Positions 1 through 6,826 of a DNA stretch of 18,386 nt are shown piece after piece. Each line of letters starts with the position of its first letter. Positions within the stretch are counted from its first letter, which is position 1. The notes beneath the pieces were generated by a model. The model saw only the letters and a program-made list of their open reading frames with translations. It had not been told where the DNA came from and ran no database searches. Made by a program: the position numbers and the translations under genes. The stretch spans positions 1 through 18,386 of the forward strand of contig DHHZ01000122.1 of the NCBI GenBank assembly GCA_002403515.1. The letters run 5' to 3'. Origin of the DNA: Legionellales bacterium UBA4759 (lineage in GTDB: Bacteria; Pseudomonadota; Gammaproteobacteria; Legionellales; Legionellaceae).

Positions 1-89
1 ATTAAAAATGGGGGGATTACCACATCAATTTCTTACGAAAAGAATTATTCCAAGAGATTTTAATTAAAGAAGATGACATTTCAAAGGAA

Positions 90-698
90 TTGTTTGAGCG
101 ACATGTTTTTTTACTGGATATGAATGATATACAAAGAATTATTCATATTCGGCAACTGAACGCTTTGAAACCTTTGCCTGGTTTAGATTATCCATATGTT
201 TTAATTTATTTGAAGCATTTCCAAGCCATTGAGCTTGGTTATAGTCAAAATCAATATTCATTACCGAATGTAAGGTTTTATCACAATTTATATGAACAAC
301 AGGAAGATTGGTACCATCGGTTTATGGCATGGTATCAACACCAAAGTTATTTTGTTGGTGGTCAACTTATCTTTTCCTCATTGATTTTAAATAGTTTATA
401 TTTTCTGTGGCGATTATTCATGATTTCTTATTTTCTTATCGTGCAAGCTGGATTAGGGGTTTTCTATTACCTTTGTTTGTATGCAGAGAAATTTGTTCCT
501 GATGAGATTCAATTTTCACATAAAATTGGTTTTTTGATGGATATGGGAGAAAAATTTTTAAACTGGATAGATAATTTTTTCAAGCATGTATTAAAACCCA
601 TAGATGCAGAGCTAGCGCAGTATATCAAACCCGTATACGCCGTTGGCAAAGAACTTAAGGAGCAATATTCTGCTTATTTTGTAAAAAATATGCTTTAA
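90..698 (+). CDS. Membrane protein of unknown function, 5' end uncertain
   Basis: I do not recognise this protein. The coordinates use a TTG at 90, but an AAAGGAA sits directly against it with no spacer, so that start is poorly supported. The frame is open back to a TAA at 3-5, and the residues encoded upstream (GDYHINFLRKELFQ...) look like real protein. An ATG at 8 in another frame would join this frame if the G6 run at 10-15 had one base fewer. The true gene may therefore start at 8 with a frame lesion, or come from beyond the left edge. Residues about 90-135 (TTG numbering) form one or two hydrophobic segments (FSSLILNSLYFLWRLF, then ISYFLIVQAGLGVFYYLCLY). The flanks are polar, and the C-terminal third is amphipathic. 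It has no signal peptide. Function unknown. Confidence 0.6.
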   Translation: MFERHVFLLDMNDIQRIIHIRQLNALKPLPGLDYPYVLIYLKHFQAIELGYSQNQYSLPNVRFYHNLYEQQEDWYHRFMAWYQHQSYFVGGQLIFSSLILNSLYFLWRLFMISYFLIVQAGLGVFYYLCLYAEKFVPDEIQFSHKIGFLMDMGEKFLNWIDNFFKHVLKPIDAELAQYIKPVYAVGKELKEQYSAYFVKNML

Positions 699-702
699 AT
701 TT

Positions 703-731
703 TTGCATAATTAGCAATCCTTTTGTATACT
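703..731 (+). promoter_or_regulatory. Sigma-70-type promoter of the Cys-rich lipoprotein gene
   Basis: The -35 TTGCAT (703-708) and the -10 TATACT (726-731) are separated by exactly 17 nt. Transcription would start near 738, about 25 nt before the ATG at 764. The ribosome site AAGGA (751-755) lies 8 nt before the start codon. Confidence 0.7.
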
Positions 732-763
732 AAATATGCATAGTTTTGAAAAGGATTTGAATT

Positions 764-985
764 ATGAAAACTAAAAATCTAATCAAGTTTATTGGTATCG
801 CTGCTATCCTTGGTCTATCTGGTTGTTGTATGGATGATATGGGTTGTGGTGGCTCCAATACATATGTACCTGTTAGTTCGTGTTACAGCTGTTCATCACC
901 TTGTAAAACCGTGGTGAATAAATGCAAGCCATCTTGTACCGTTTGTGGTTATGATGGCAGTTATGCTTACACAAGTTGGTACTAA
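764..985 (+). CDS. Small cysteine-rich lipoprotein
   Basis: A 73-residue exported protein. Residues 1-20 are a type II signal peptide: a basic N-terminus, a hydrophobic core, and the lipobox LSGC with the lipidated cysteine at 21. The mature chain of 53 residues has nine cysteines (21, 22, 28, 40, 43, 47, 54, 58, 61). The last six are spaced 2-3-6-3-2, a mirror-symmetric pattern that suggests disulfides or metal binding. The C-terminus is rich in Tyr and Ser. It has its own promoter, a good ribosome site (AAGGA, 8 nt spacing) and a terminator, so it is probably a well-expressed single-gene unit. It would sit in the inner or outer membrane facing the periplasm. I recognise no family. The lipoprotein call is firm and the function is unknown. 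Confidence 0.82.
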   Translation: MKTKNLIKFIGIAAILGLSGCCMDDMGCGGSNTYVPVSSCYSCSSPCKTVVNKCKPSCTVCGYDGSYAYTSWY

Positions 986-1018
986 AATAGGCATCTCGAA
1001 AGAGATGCTTATTTCTTT
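985..1018 (+). terminator. Rho-independent terminator after the lipoprotein gene
   Basis: Thirteen base pairs (985-997 with 1002-1014, one G-U) close a GAAA tetraloop at 998-1001. The core is GCATCTC/GAGATGC. The 3' arm runs into a T-rich tail (TTATTTCTTTT). The 5' arm begins at the last base of the stop codon. Confidence 0.8.
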
Positions 1019-1044
1019 TCATGTGTATTTCGAAAATTTCGCAT

Positions 1045-1100
1045 TGTTATAATGACTAAAGTATTTACATTCGAACCAATATAGTATAAAATTTATACTA
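1045..1100 (+). promoter_or_regulatory. Extended -10 promoter and a perfect 9-1-9 palindrome
   Basis: TGTTATAAT at 1045-1053 is a textbook extended -10 (TGnTATAAT) without an obvious -35. Downstream, TAGTATAAA (1082-1090), one central A, then TTTATACTA (1092-1100) form a perfect inverted repeat. TTTACA at 1064-1069 lies 15 nt before TATAAA at 1085-1090, so the palindrome may also overlap a second -10. Position and symmetry would suit an operator for the gene starting at 1170. That role is inference; AT-rich palindromes also arise by chance. Confidence 0.45.
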
Positions 1101-1169
1101 ATTGTTGTTGTTTATTTTTAAAGCAACATGGTAATGTGTTTTGACTTTAATTTTTCTAGGGTTATATCC

Positions 1170-2483
1170 ATGGCTTCAAATGTATCAGAAAACTTATCAG
1201 CGCAATATAACTCATACCACCTCAATAATTATTTAATTCACTTAAATAATCTTTGGAAAAAGAAAAATCTAAGAAAACACATTCAAAAAGATGCCCTTAT
1301 TAAATCCTTATCTGAATATCAACTTCAAATGCTTGTGGATAAGCATCAAGTTGATGTCAATATTTTAGATAGAGGAGAGCAATTTAAATTTAATCATGAT
1401 AATTACAATGATTGGTTAAGTTTTATTAAAAATTTTTCTTCTCATCAAACCATTGAAAGCCATACCCTGATGCAAAAGAATGAGGGATTTTCTTTAACGA
1501 ATAGTATTAAAAATACAATTTCTTCCATTAATGGACAAAGATTAGACCATGGCGTATGGTCTAGAAATTTGGTGGAAGTTTTAATTTTATTTTTGGGTGT
1601 GACTACGCCTGAATTATCACAATTAATCAAAATTGTTTCTCTTTGTAATGGTTATGCCAGTTATGGATTTTATATCGCTCGTGGTGGTTTAGATGCAATT
1701 TGTGGCATCAAACACTTGGCATTTAAAAATGATGTCTATGATGAGCATGGCTTAACTTTAGCAGATCGATTTGCATTTCAATCAGAGCAACGGTATCAAC
1801 GTTTCATTAATGACATCTGTTTATGGGCACCCGTTAACTTTTTAACTTTTCATTATTTGAAAGGTACAGGCACATTAGGCCTGGTAGGGAACGCATTAAC
1901 AGTGGTGTTGTTGGTTGGTGATATGTCTTTATCTATGTATGTTTATCAACATAAGAAAAAACAATTTGCAATGATTCAAAATAATGTCAAAAAAACACTG
2001 AAAGCAAAAGGAATCAGCGATAAAGATATTGCTTTTTATCTCAAAGGTTTACAAGAAGTACATGCACAGGAACAAGAGAAACTTGAATATACCATTTATT
2101 ATCAGCTGTGTTTGGTATTATTTTTTTCTCTGTTATTGGTCAATAGTACACCTTGTTTATTAATAGCCTCTATCAGCATTTTTCTGTTACAAATTTTGAT
2201 GAATGAAAAAGATTTTTATTTGGACTTGGTTCATGCGCCCGAAGGTTCGCCAGAGGCCATGGTATTACAATTTAAAATGCTGATGAAACTCTTAGAACAT
2301 ATCATTGTACCCGCTGTATTTATATTTGCAGGTCTTGTGGTGATGCCAATGCTTGCCAATCCTTCTCCATGGCTATTTTTATTGGCATGTGTTGCTGTTG
2401 ACAGTTTGGTTCTATATGCTAGTAATCAAATTACTGAGAATTTTGAAAATTCGGTCAATACTAAAGCATTGAAGGCAAGCTAA
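1170..2483 (+). CDS. Polytopic membrane protein of unknown function
   Basis: I do not recognise this protein. I chose the ATG at 1170 (437 residues) because TAGGG at 1157-1161 lies 8 nt before it. The earlier in-frame ATG at 1128 (451 residues) has no ribosome site. The first ~120 residues are polar and probably cytosolic. The rest has about six to eight hydrophobic segments, including LVEVLILFLGVTT, LGLVGNALTVVLLVGDMSLSM, YQLCLVLFFSLLLVNS, LLIASISIFLLQIL, IIVPAVFIFAGLVVMPML and WLFLLACVAVDSLVLYA. A charged loop of roughly 55 residues in the middle, with a KKKQ...KKTLKAKG stretch, separates two membrane halves. There is no signal peptide and no known catalytic motif. Large multi-spanning proteins with no known family are common in Legionellales, some being secreted effectors. 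Nothing here proves that role. Confidence 0.75.
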   Translation: MASNVSENLSAQYNSYHLNNYLIHLNNLWKKKNLRKHIQKDALIKSLSEYQLQMLVDKHQVDVNILDRGEQFKFNHDNYNDWLSFIKNFSSHQTIESHTLMQKNEGFSLTNSIKNTISSINGQRLDHGVWSRNLVEVLILFLGVTTPELSQLIKIVSLCNGYASYGFYIARGGLDAICGIKHLAFKNDVYDEHGLTLADRFAFQSEQRYQRFINDICLWAPVNFLTFHYLKGTGTLGLVGNALTVVLLVGDMSLSMYVYQHKKKQFAMIQNNVKKTLKAKGISDKDIAFYLKGLQEVHAQEQEKLEYTIYYQLCLVLFFSLLLVNSTPCLLIASISIFLLQILMNEKDFYLDLVHAPEGSPEAMVLQFKMLMKLLEHIIVPAVFIFAGLVVMPMLANPSPWLFLLACVAVDSLVLYASNQITENFENSVNTKALKAS

Positions 2484-2800
2484 AATACTGCGACTTTTTC
2501 TTTGGGCCGCAAACTACATATTTCAGAAATGACGCCATCACGACATACGACCTGGCCTTTGGGTGTTACTTTTTTAACCCCACCATTCCACATACAACAA
2601 CCTTTGAATTTTTGTAAGTCCATGACGGCATGTCGTGTACTGTAACATTGAGATATAGAACCATTTTGACAGACAAATCGTCCGCTCGAACTGTCAGCAT
2701 ATAAGATGCCACCGTAGCCCTCGCAACAACGAGGACAATCATTGGCATAAACCGCTAAAGACACCATGACAAACATACTACTGAATAATATATTTTTCAT
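2480..2800 (-). CDS. Secreted protein with a duplicated CC...C...C motif
   Basis: A 106-residue exported protein. Residues 1-19 are a signal peptide ending in VYA, with likely cleavage before Asn20. The mature part holds two related modules. The first has C25-C26, then GGI, then GRFVC(44)QNGSIS and C52. The second has C68-C69, then GGV, then GQVVC(86)RDGVIS and C95. The shared pattern is CC-x(3-4)-GG[IV]-x(8-9)-G-x-[FV]-V-C-x-[ND]-G-x-I-S-x(1-2)-C. Similar short CC...GG...VVCxDG motifs occur in secreted proteobacterial proteins of unknown role, from memory and unchecked. It starts 20 nt after the rmuC stop, so it is probably cotranscribed with rmuC. No strong ribosome site is visible. Its stop overlaps that of the convergent gene on the plus strand. 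Confidence 0.75.
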   Translation of the reverse strand: MKNILFSSMFVMVSLAVYANDCPRCCEGYGGILYADSSSGRFVCQNGSISQCYSTRHAVMDLQKFKGCCMWNGGVKKVTPKGQVVCRDGVISEICSLRPKEKVAVF

Positions 2801-2820
2801 GAAAAGGGCTCATCATTTTT

Positions 2821-4041
2821 TTAATCTATATTAATGATAGCACCAATTTCTTTTTCTGCTGGAAGATTTGATAAATCTGCGGATTCAATTTTTTGGAATT
2901 GTTGACTAATTTTTTTAGCTGAAATATGCACTTCACTCATATCTTGATGGGCTTGGTCGATATGTTTTGAAAGTTTATCCATTCGTTTGTCAAAGCGCTG
3001 AAAATCCTGGGCTAATGCATGTAAATGTTTTTGAATAATATGAACTTGTTGGCGCGTTGCATCATCTTTTAAAACAGCTTTGGCGGTAGTTAGAACGGCC
3101 ATTAGAGTGCTTGGTGAAACCAACCACACATTCATACGTTGTGACAATTCAATCAACTCTGGATAGTTGGTATGAATTTCAGCAAAAATGGCCTCTGCTG
3201 GAATAAACATCAAAGCACCCTCTGCTGTTTCTGGTGGGCATATATATTTATCAGCAATGTCTCGTATATGTTTTTGAATATCTTGTTTAAATTGTTGTTG
3301 GTAAGTTTTTCTTTCAATTGAATCTGGTGCTAATGCCATTAATTTCTGGTAATTCTCTAAAGGAAATTTTGAGTCGATGACAATATTACCAGTTGGTGGT
3401 GGTAGCAACAACATGCAATCCGCACGCTTTTGATTCATCAAGGTGTGTTGTAATCGATAATGTTGTGCAGGTAACATATTGGCCAATAATGTTTGGAGTT
3501 GAATTTCACCAAATGCTCCCCGAGCACGTTTGTCCACTAAAATGTCTTGTAAGTTCACCACATGAGTTGATAACTCTGATATCTTTTTTTGGGCTTCATC
3601 GATCATGACCAAACGTTTTAAAACATCGGTGAAGGTGGCTGATGTTTTTTCAAAACCTTCGCTCAGTTTCGACTGCATCAGTTGCGTCATGGTTTTTAAA
3701 TGTTGTTGAGTATCTTGAGTCATGGTTTGCAAATGCAAGGAAAGACTTTGATTTTGTTGATGCATATATTGGTTAATTTGTTCACGAATATCTTGCATCT
3801 GTCTTAGCATATTTTCTTGTATGGCTTGCTGTTGTTGCAGGTTTTGTTGAATGATTTGTTCAAACCATTGTTGTTTGAAGACATGAAACTCTTGCTGCCA
3901 TTGGTGTTGTTGCTGCTGGAGAGCTTGAGAGATGTAAGTTTTGATTTTCTTAAAGAAAATAAATAAGGTGGTGATAACGACTAAACTACCCAAAGAGATT
4001 TGAATGGTGTTAAGATAAGACCAAAGAATATTTTGCATCAT
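2821..4041 (-). CDS. rmuC: DNA recombination protein RmuC
   Basis: RmuC-family protein of 406 residues, within the family's usual range. RmuC is thought to limit DNA rearrangement at inverted repeats and is predicted to be nuclease-related; its biochemical activity is poorly defined. A single N-terminal membrane segment (about 12-30, ISLGSLVVITTLFIFF) is followed by a Gln-rich coiled coil (about 35-165). The RmuC core (about 170-370) has the blocks RARGAFGEIQLQTLL, IVIDSKFPLENYQ, KYICPPETAEGALMFIPAEAI and VWLVSPSTLMAVL, all family hallmarks. Two adjacent ATG codons (4039-4041 and 4036-4038) begin the gene, and no clear ribosome site precedes them. It is divergent from crcB across a 56-nt AT-rich gap and probably cotranscribed with the small secreted protein downstream. 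Confidence 0.93.
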   Translation of the reverse strand: MMQNILWSYLNTIQISLGSLVVITTLFIFFKKIKTYISQALQQQQHQWQQEFHVFKQQWFEQIIQQNLQQQQAIQENMLRQMQDIREQINQYMHQQNQSLSLHLQTMTQDTQQHLKTMTQLMQSKLSEGFEKTSATFTDVLKRLVMIDEAQKKISELSTHVVNLQDILVDKRARGAFGEIQLQTLLANMLPAQHYRLQHTLMNQKRADCMLLLPPPTGNIVIDSKFPLENYQKLMALAPDSIERKTYQQQFKQDIQKHIRDIADKYICPPETAEGALMFIPAEAIFAEIHTNYPELIELSQRMNVWLVSPSTLMAVLTTAKAVLKDDATRQQVHIIQKHLHALAQDFQRFDKRMDKLSKHIDQAHQDMSEVHISAKKISQQFQKIESADLSNLPAEKEIGAIINID

Positions 4042-4097
4042 TTTTTTAATTTAAAATTAATTTTTTAAATCATATCATAATTTCAATAGGGTGCCGA

Positions 4098-4478
4098 ATG
4101 ATATATCTGCTGATTTTTTTGGGTGCGGGTTTAGGTGGCGTATCGAGATTTTTAGTGTCCCAAGGTTTAAAAACGCTCTTAAATTCTGAACTGCCCTACC
4201 CAACATTGATTGTCAATGTTTCAGGGTGTCTATTGATGGGTTTTTTGGTGTCAGTTTTATTTCAAAAAGGGATTCACAGCTCTTATTATTTAAAAGAGAC
4301 TTTTTTGATAGGTTTTTTAGGTGGATATACAACCTTTTCTACTTTTTCAATTGAAGCTCTTGAGATGATGATTCATCAATCATGGTGGCACATGACCGCC
4401 TATGTTGGCGGTCATTTTGTTTTAACAATCTTCGCTTGCGCTTTGGGTTATCTATTAGGGACGAAAGTGGGTATTTAG
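4098..4478 (+). CDS. crcB: Fluoride exporter CrcB/Fluc
   Basis: A 126-residue Fluc-family fluoride channel, the usual length. Members form antiparallel dimers in the inner membrane and let toxic fluoride leave the cell. Four membrane helices can be seen. The diagnostic residues are present: GAGLGGVSRF at 9-18, the pore Asn40 in PTLIVNVSG, and GFLGGYTTFSTFS at 72-84. The last block holds the central sodium-binding loop and the pore phenylalanines F80 and F83. A ribosome site (AATAGGGTG) lies a few bases before the ATG. The short gap to rmuC shows no fluoride riboswitch that I can recognise. Its TAG stop overlaps the stop of the convergent His-rich gene. Confidence 0.95.
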   Translation: MIYLLIFLGAGLGGVSRFLVSQGLKTLLNSELPYPTLIVNVSGCLLMGFLVSVLFQKGIHSSYYLKETFLIGFLGGYTTFSTFSIEALEMMIHQSWWHMTAYVGGHFVLTIFACALGYLLGTKVGI

Positions 4479-4690
4479 AATATACTTTCAACAAATTTTC
4501 CAGTGTTTTCTACAGTATGGCCCGCAAATTGTCCTGTATCTTTAACTGTATGTCCTACAAAACCCTCAGAATGTCTGGTGGCATGACTTTTATGATAATG
4601 ATGACGATGATGATGATGTTTCGCAAATGTCATATCGGCTAAGCCCATCAATAATGCACCAGTCATTGCATAAGTAATTAATTTTTTCAT
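4475..4690 (-). CDS. His-rich periplasmic protein with 11-residue repeats
   Basis: A 71-residue exported protein. Residues 1-23 form a signal peptide ending in TFA. The mature chain opens with a histidine cluster: nine His between 25 and 40 (KHHHHRHHYHKSHATRH), a likely site for nickel, zinc or copper. Then come two tandem 11-residue repeats, GFVGHTVKDTG (43-53) and QFAGHTVENTG (54-64), and a partial third (KFVESIF). A strong ribosome site, GGAGAG (4696-4701), lies 5 nt before the ATG. On the same strand TAAACT at 4733-4738 could be the -10, without a clear -35. Metal storage or chaperoning in the periplasm is an inference from composition only. No family is recognised. Confidence 0.8.
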   Translation of the reverse strand: MKKLITYAMTGALLMGLADMTFAKHHHHRHHYHKSHATRHSEGFVGHTVKDTGQFAGHTVENTGKFVESIF

Positions 4691-4758
4691 GCTAGCTCTC
4701 CAATATCAAAAAAATAAAGTTTCTTCTAATTAAGTTTAGTCGATTTTTCAAAAAACGC

Positions 4759-4789
4759 TTGAAATCCGCCCACAAAAACGTGTTAAACT
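4759..4789 (+). promoter_or_regulatory. Probable ligA promoter with extended -10
   Basis: TTGAAA at 4759-4764 is a plausible -35. TGTTAAACT at 4781-4789 gives an extended -10 (TG-n-TAAACT, hexamer at 4784). The spacer is 19 nt, longer than ideal but tolerable with a TG element. The ATG lies 36 nt after the start of the -10 hexamer. Confidence 0.5.
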
Positions 4790-4819
4790 TCATGAAATAC
4801 TCAATTGAGATGCAAACGT

Positions 4820-6826
4820 ATGCAAGAACAAATAGAAAAATTACGTGAATTAATCCGTTTATATGATCACCATTATTATGGTTTAGATGAGCCATTGGTT
4901 CCTGATGCAGAATATGACAGAGTCATGCGTCAATTGATTGATTTAGAAAAGTTAAATCCCCAGTGGGTTACATCAGATTCACCCACACAACGTGTCGGCC
5001 GTGCTCTGGTATCCTCTTTAGAACCTATTGCGCATCAAAAACCCATGTTGTCTTTGAATAATGTTTTTACTGATGATGATTTAAATCAGTTTATTAAAAG
5101 AATCGAAGATAAAATCGGGCATAAAACATTTGAGTTTGTCGCAGAACCCAAGATGGATGGTTTAGCGATTAATTTAACTTACCAAAATGGGATCTTAACA
5201 TCTGCGGCCACTCGCGGTGATGGCTTAGTGGGTGAAGATGTTACCGCCAATATTAAAACAATTAATGCCGTACCTCTGAAATTGTTACACCATGATATTC
5301 CACCAGTATTAGAAGTACGTGGTGAGGTGTATATGTCAAAAAAATCATTTCAAGCACTTAATCAAGATTGTTTACGCCACGGCCAAAAACAGTTTGCCAA
5401 TCCTAGAAATGCAGCTGCAGGTAGTCTTAGACAACTAAATCCTGAAATTACAGCCTCTAGAGACTTGTCTATTTATGTCTACGGCATTGGGGCCTTTGAG
5501 GGCTATCAAATGCCTGATACGCATTGGGAACAAATGCAGGTTCTCAAAAAATGGGGTTTTCGAGTATCCAATGAGATTCGTAAGGTTCAAGGATTACAAG
5601 GTTGCCTAGAGTATTATCATCATATTCTCAATGAAAGAAGAGAATTGCCCTATGAAATTGACGGTGTTGTTTATAAGCTCAACGCTATTTCACAACAAGA
5701 TATCATGGGATTTGTGGCAAAAGCACCAAGATTTGCATGCGCTCATAAGTTCCCTGCTATGGAAGAAATCACTCAATTAGAAAATGTAGATTTTCAAGTT
5801 GGCAGAACCGGAGTGATTACACCTGTAGCAAGACTTCGTCCTGTGAGTGTGGGTGGTGTTACTGTCAGCAATGCAACTCTTCACAATATGTCAGAAATTG
5901 CAAGAAAAGACATTAAAGTCGGCGACTATGTGATTGTGCGCAGAGCAGGGGATGTGATTCCAGAGGTTGTAAGCGTTGTTCTTGAAAAACGTCAAGATGT
6001 CGCAGATATTCATTTTCCCAATCAATGTCCCGTTTGTAGTTCTCCCATTGAACATGAGCCAGATGGTGTGATTGCTCGATGCACAGGAGGCTTGAGTTGC
6101 TCTTCTCAATTAGAGGGCGCTTTAAAGCATTTCGTTTCCAGAAAGGCAATGGCTATTGATGGAATTGGTGAGCAATTGATTCATGTGTTGGTAGAAAATT
6201 CATGGGTCAAAGATGTTGCTGATTTGTACCAAATTAGCACTTTGCAATGGTTGTCCTTACCTCGTATGGCTAAAAAATCTGTTGAAAATATCACGGAAGC
6301 ATTAAAGAAAAGTAAATCCACAAGCTTTGCACGTGTTATATATGCTCTTGGCATACGTGAAATAGGTGAAGTGGGTGCAAAAACTCTTGCGCATCATTAT
6401 AAAAATTTTGATGAGTTGAAAAATGCGGGCTTTGAGGAGTTATTAACCTTGCCAGACTTCGGACCTGTGGCTGCTGAGGCAATATATCAGTCTTTCCGAA
6501 ATCCTTATTTCTTGCAAATTTGTCAAAAATTAATTGATGCAGGTGTTCAATGGCCGTTGGAAACAAAACAAGATGCGCTAACATTTTCACCGCTCACCAA
6601 TAAAACAGTTGTTTTAACAGGCGGCTTAACACAAATGGGCCGTGATGAAGCAATTGATCGACTTGAAAAATTTGGCGCCAAGGTCACCGGTTCTGTTTCA
6701 AAAAAAACCGACTTTGTCATTGTGGGAGAAAACCCAGGTTCTAAATATCAGAAAGCACTGGATTTAGGTATCAGGATATTGAATGAGGATGAATTAATAG
6801 AAATCTTGGGTGCTACTTCAAATTAG
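4820..6826 (+). CDS. ligA: NAD-dependent DNA ligase LigA
   Basis: Complete bacterial DNA ligase of 668 residues (E. coli has 671). It seals nicks between Okazaki fragments and in repair, using NAD as AMP donor. The N-terminal Ia region includes HHYYGLDEPLVPDAEYDRV. The nucleotidyltransferase domain carries the AMP-accepting lysine K111 in EPKMDG, plus TRGDGLVGEDVT, NPRNAAAGSLRQL and EIDGVVYK. The OB fold includes VGRTGVITPVA. The zinc finger is C403, C406, C421, C427, with the same spacing as in E. coli. Helix-hairpin-helix repeats and a BRCT domain (about 590-668) follow. I chose the ATG at 4820. A TTG 15 nt upstream would add RCKR-type residues not expected in the family. The 3' end overlaps the convergent coiled-coil gene by 14 nt. 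Confidence 0.97.
   Translation: MQEQIEKLRELIRLYDHHYYGLDEPLVPDAEYDRVMRQLIDLEKLNPQWVTSDSPTQRVGRALVSSLEPIAHQKPMLSLNNVFTDDDLNQFIKRIEDKIGHKTFEFVAEPKMDGLAINLTYQNGILTSAATRGDGLVGEDVTANIKTINAVPLKLLHHDIPPVLEVRGEVYMSKKSFQALNQDCLRHGQKQFANPRNAAAGSLRQLNPEITASRDLSIYVYGIGAFEGYQMPDTHWEQMQVLKKWGFRVSNEIRKVQGLQGCLEYYHHILNERRELPYEIDGVVYKLNAISQQDIMGFVAKAPRFACAHKFPAMEEITQLENVDFQVGRTGVITPVARLRPVSVGGVTVSNATLHNMSEIARKDIKVGDYVIVRRAGDVIPEVVSVVLEKRQDVADIHFPNQCPVCSSPIEHEPDGVIARCTGGLSCSSQLEGALKHFVSRKAMAIDGIGEQLIHVLVENSWVKDVADLYQISTLQWLSLPRMAKKSVENITEALKKSKSTSFARVIYALGIREIGEVGAKTLAHHYKNFDELKNAGFEELLTLPDFGPVAAEAIYQSFRNPYFLQICQKLIDAGVQWPLETKQDALTFSPLTNKTVVLTGGLTQMGRDEAIDRLEKFGAKVTGSVSKKTDFVIVGENPGSKYQKALDLGIRILNEDELIEILGATSN

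Noticed and set aside
1128..1169. ATG at 1128 as start of the membrane protein
   Set aside because: No ribosome site precedes it, while ATG 1170 has TAGGG at the right distance. It remains possible.
3393..3608. Plus-strand open frame inside rmuC
   Set aside because: It is antisense to clearly conserved RmuC codons and has no ribosome site or protein-like composition.
4042..4097. Possible fluoride riboswitch before crcB
   Set aside because: The gap is only 56 nt of AT-rich sequence and I cannot find the conserved pseudoknot blocks of that riboswitch.
4382..4642. Overlapping open frame with a Met-rich tail
   Set aside because: It lies in another frame over crcB and antisense to the His-rich gene. 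The Met run is just the antisense of His codons.
4805..4819. TTG start for ligA 15 nt upstream
   Set aside because: It adds non-family residues. ATG at 4820 gives the expected N-terminus and length.
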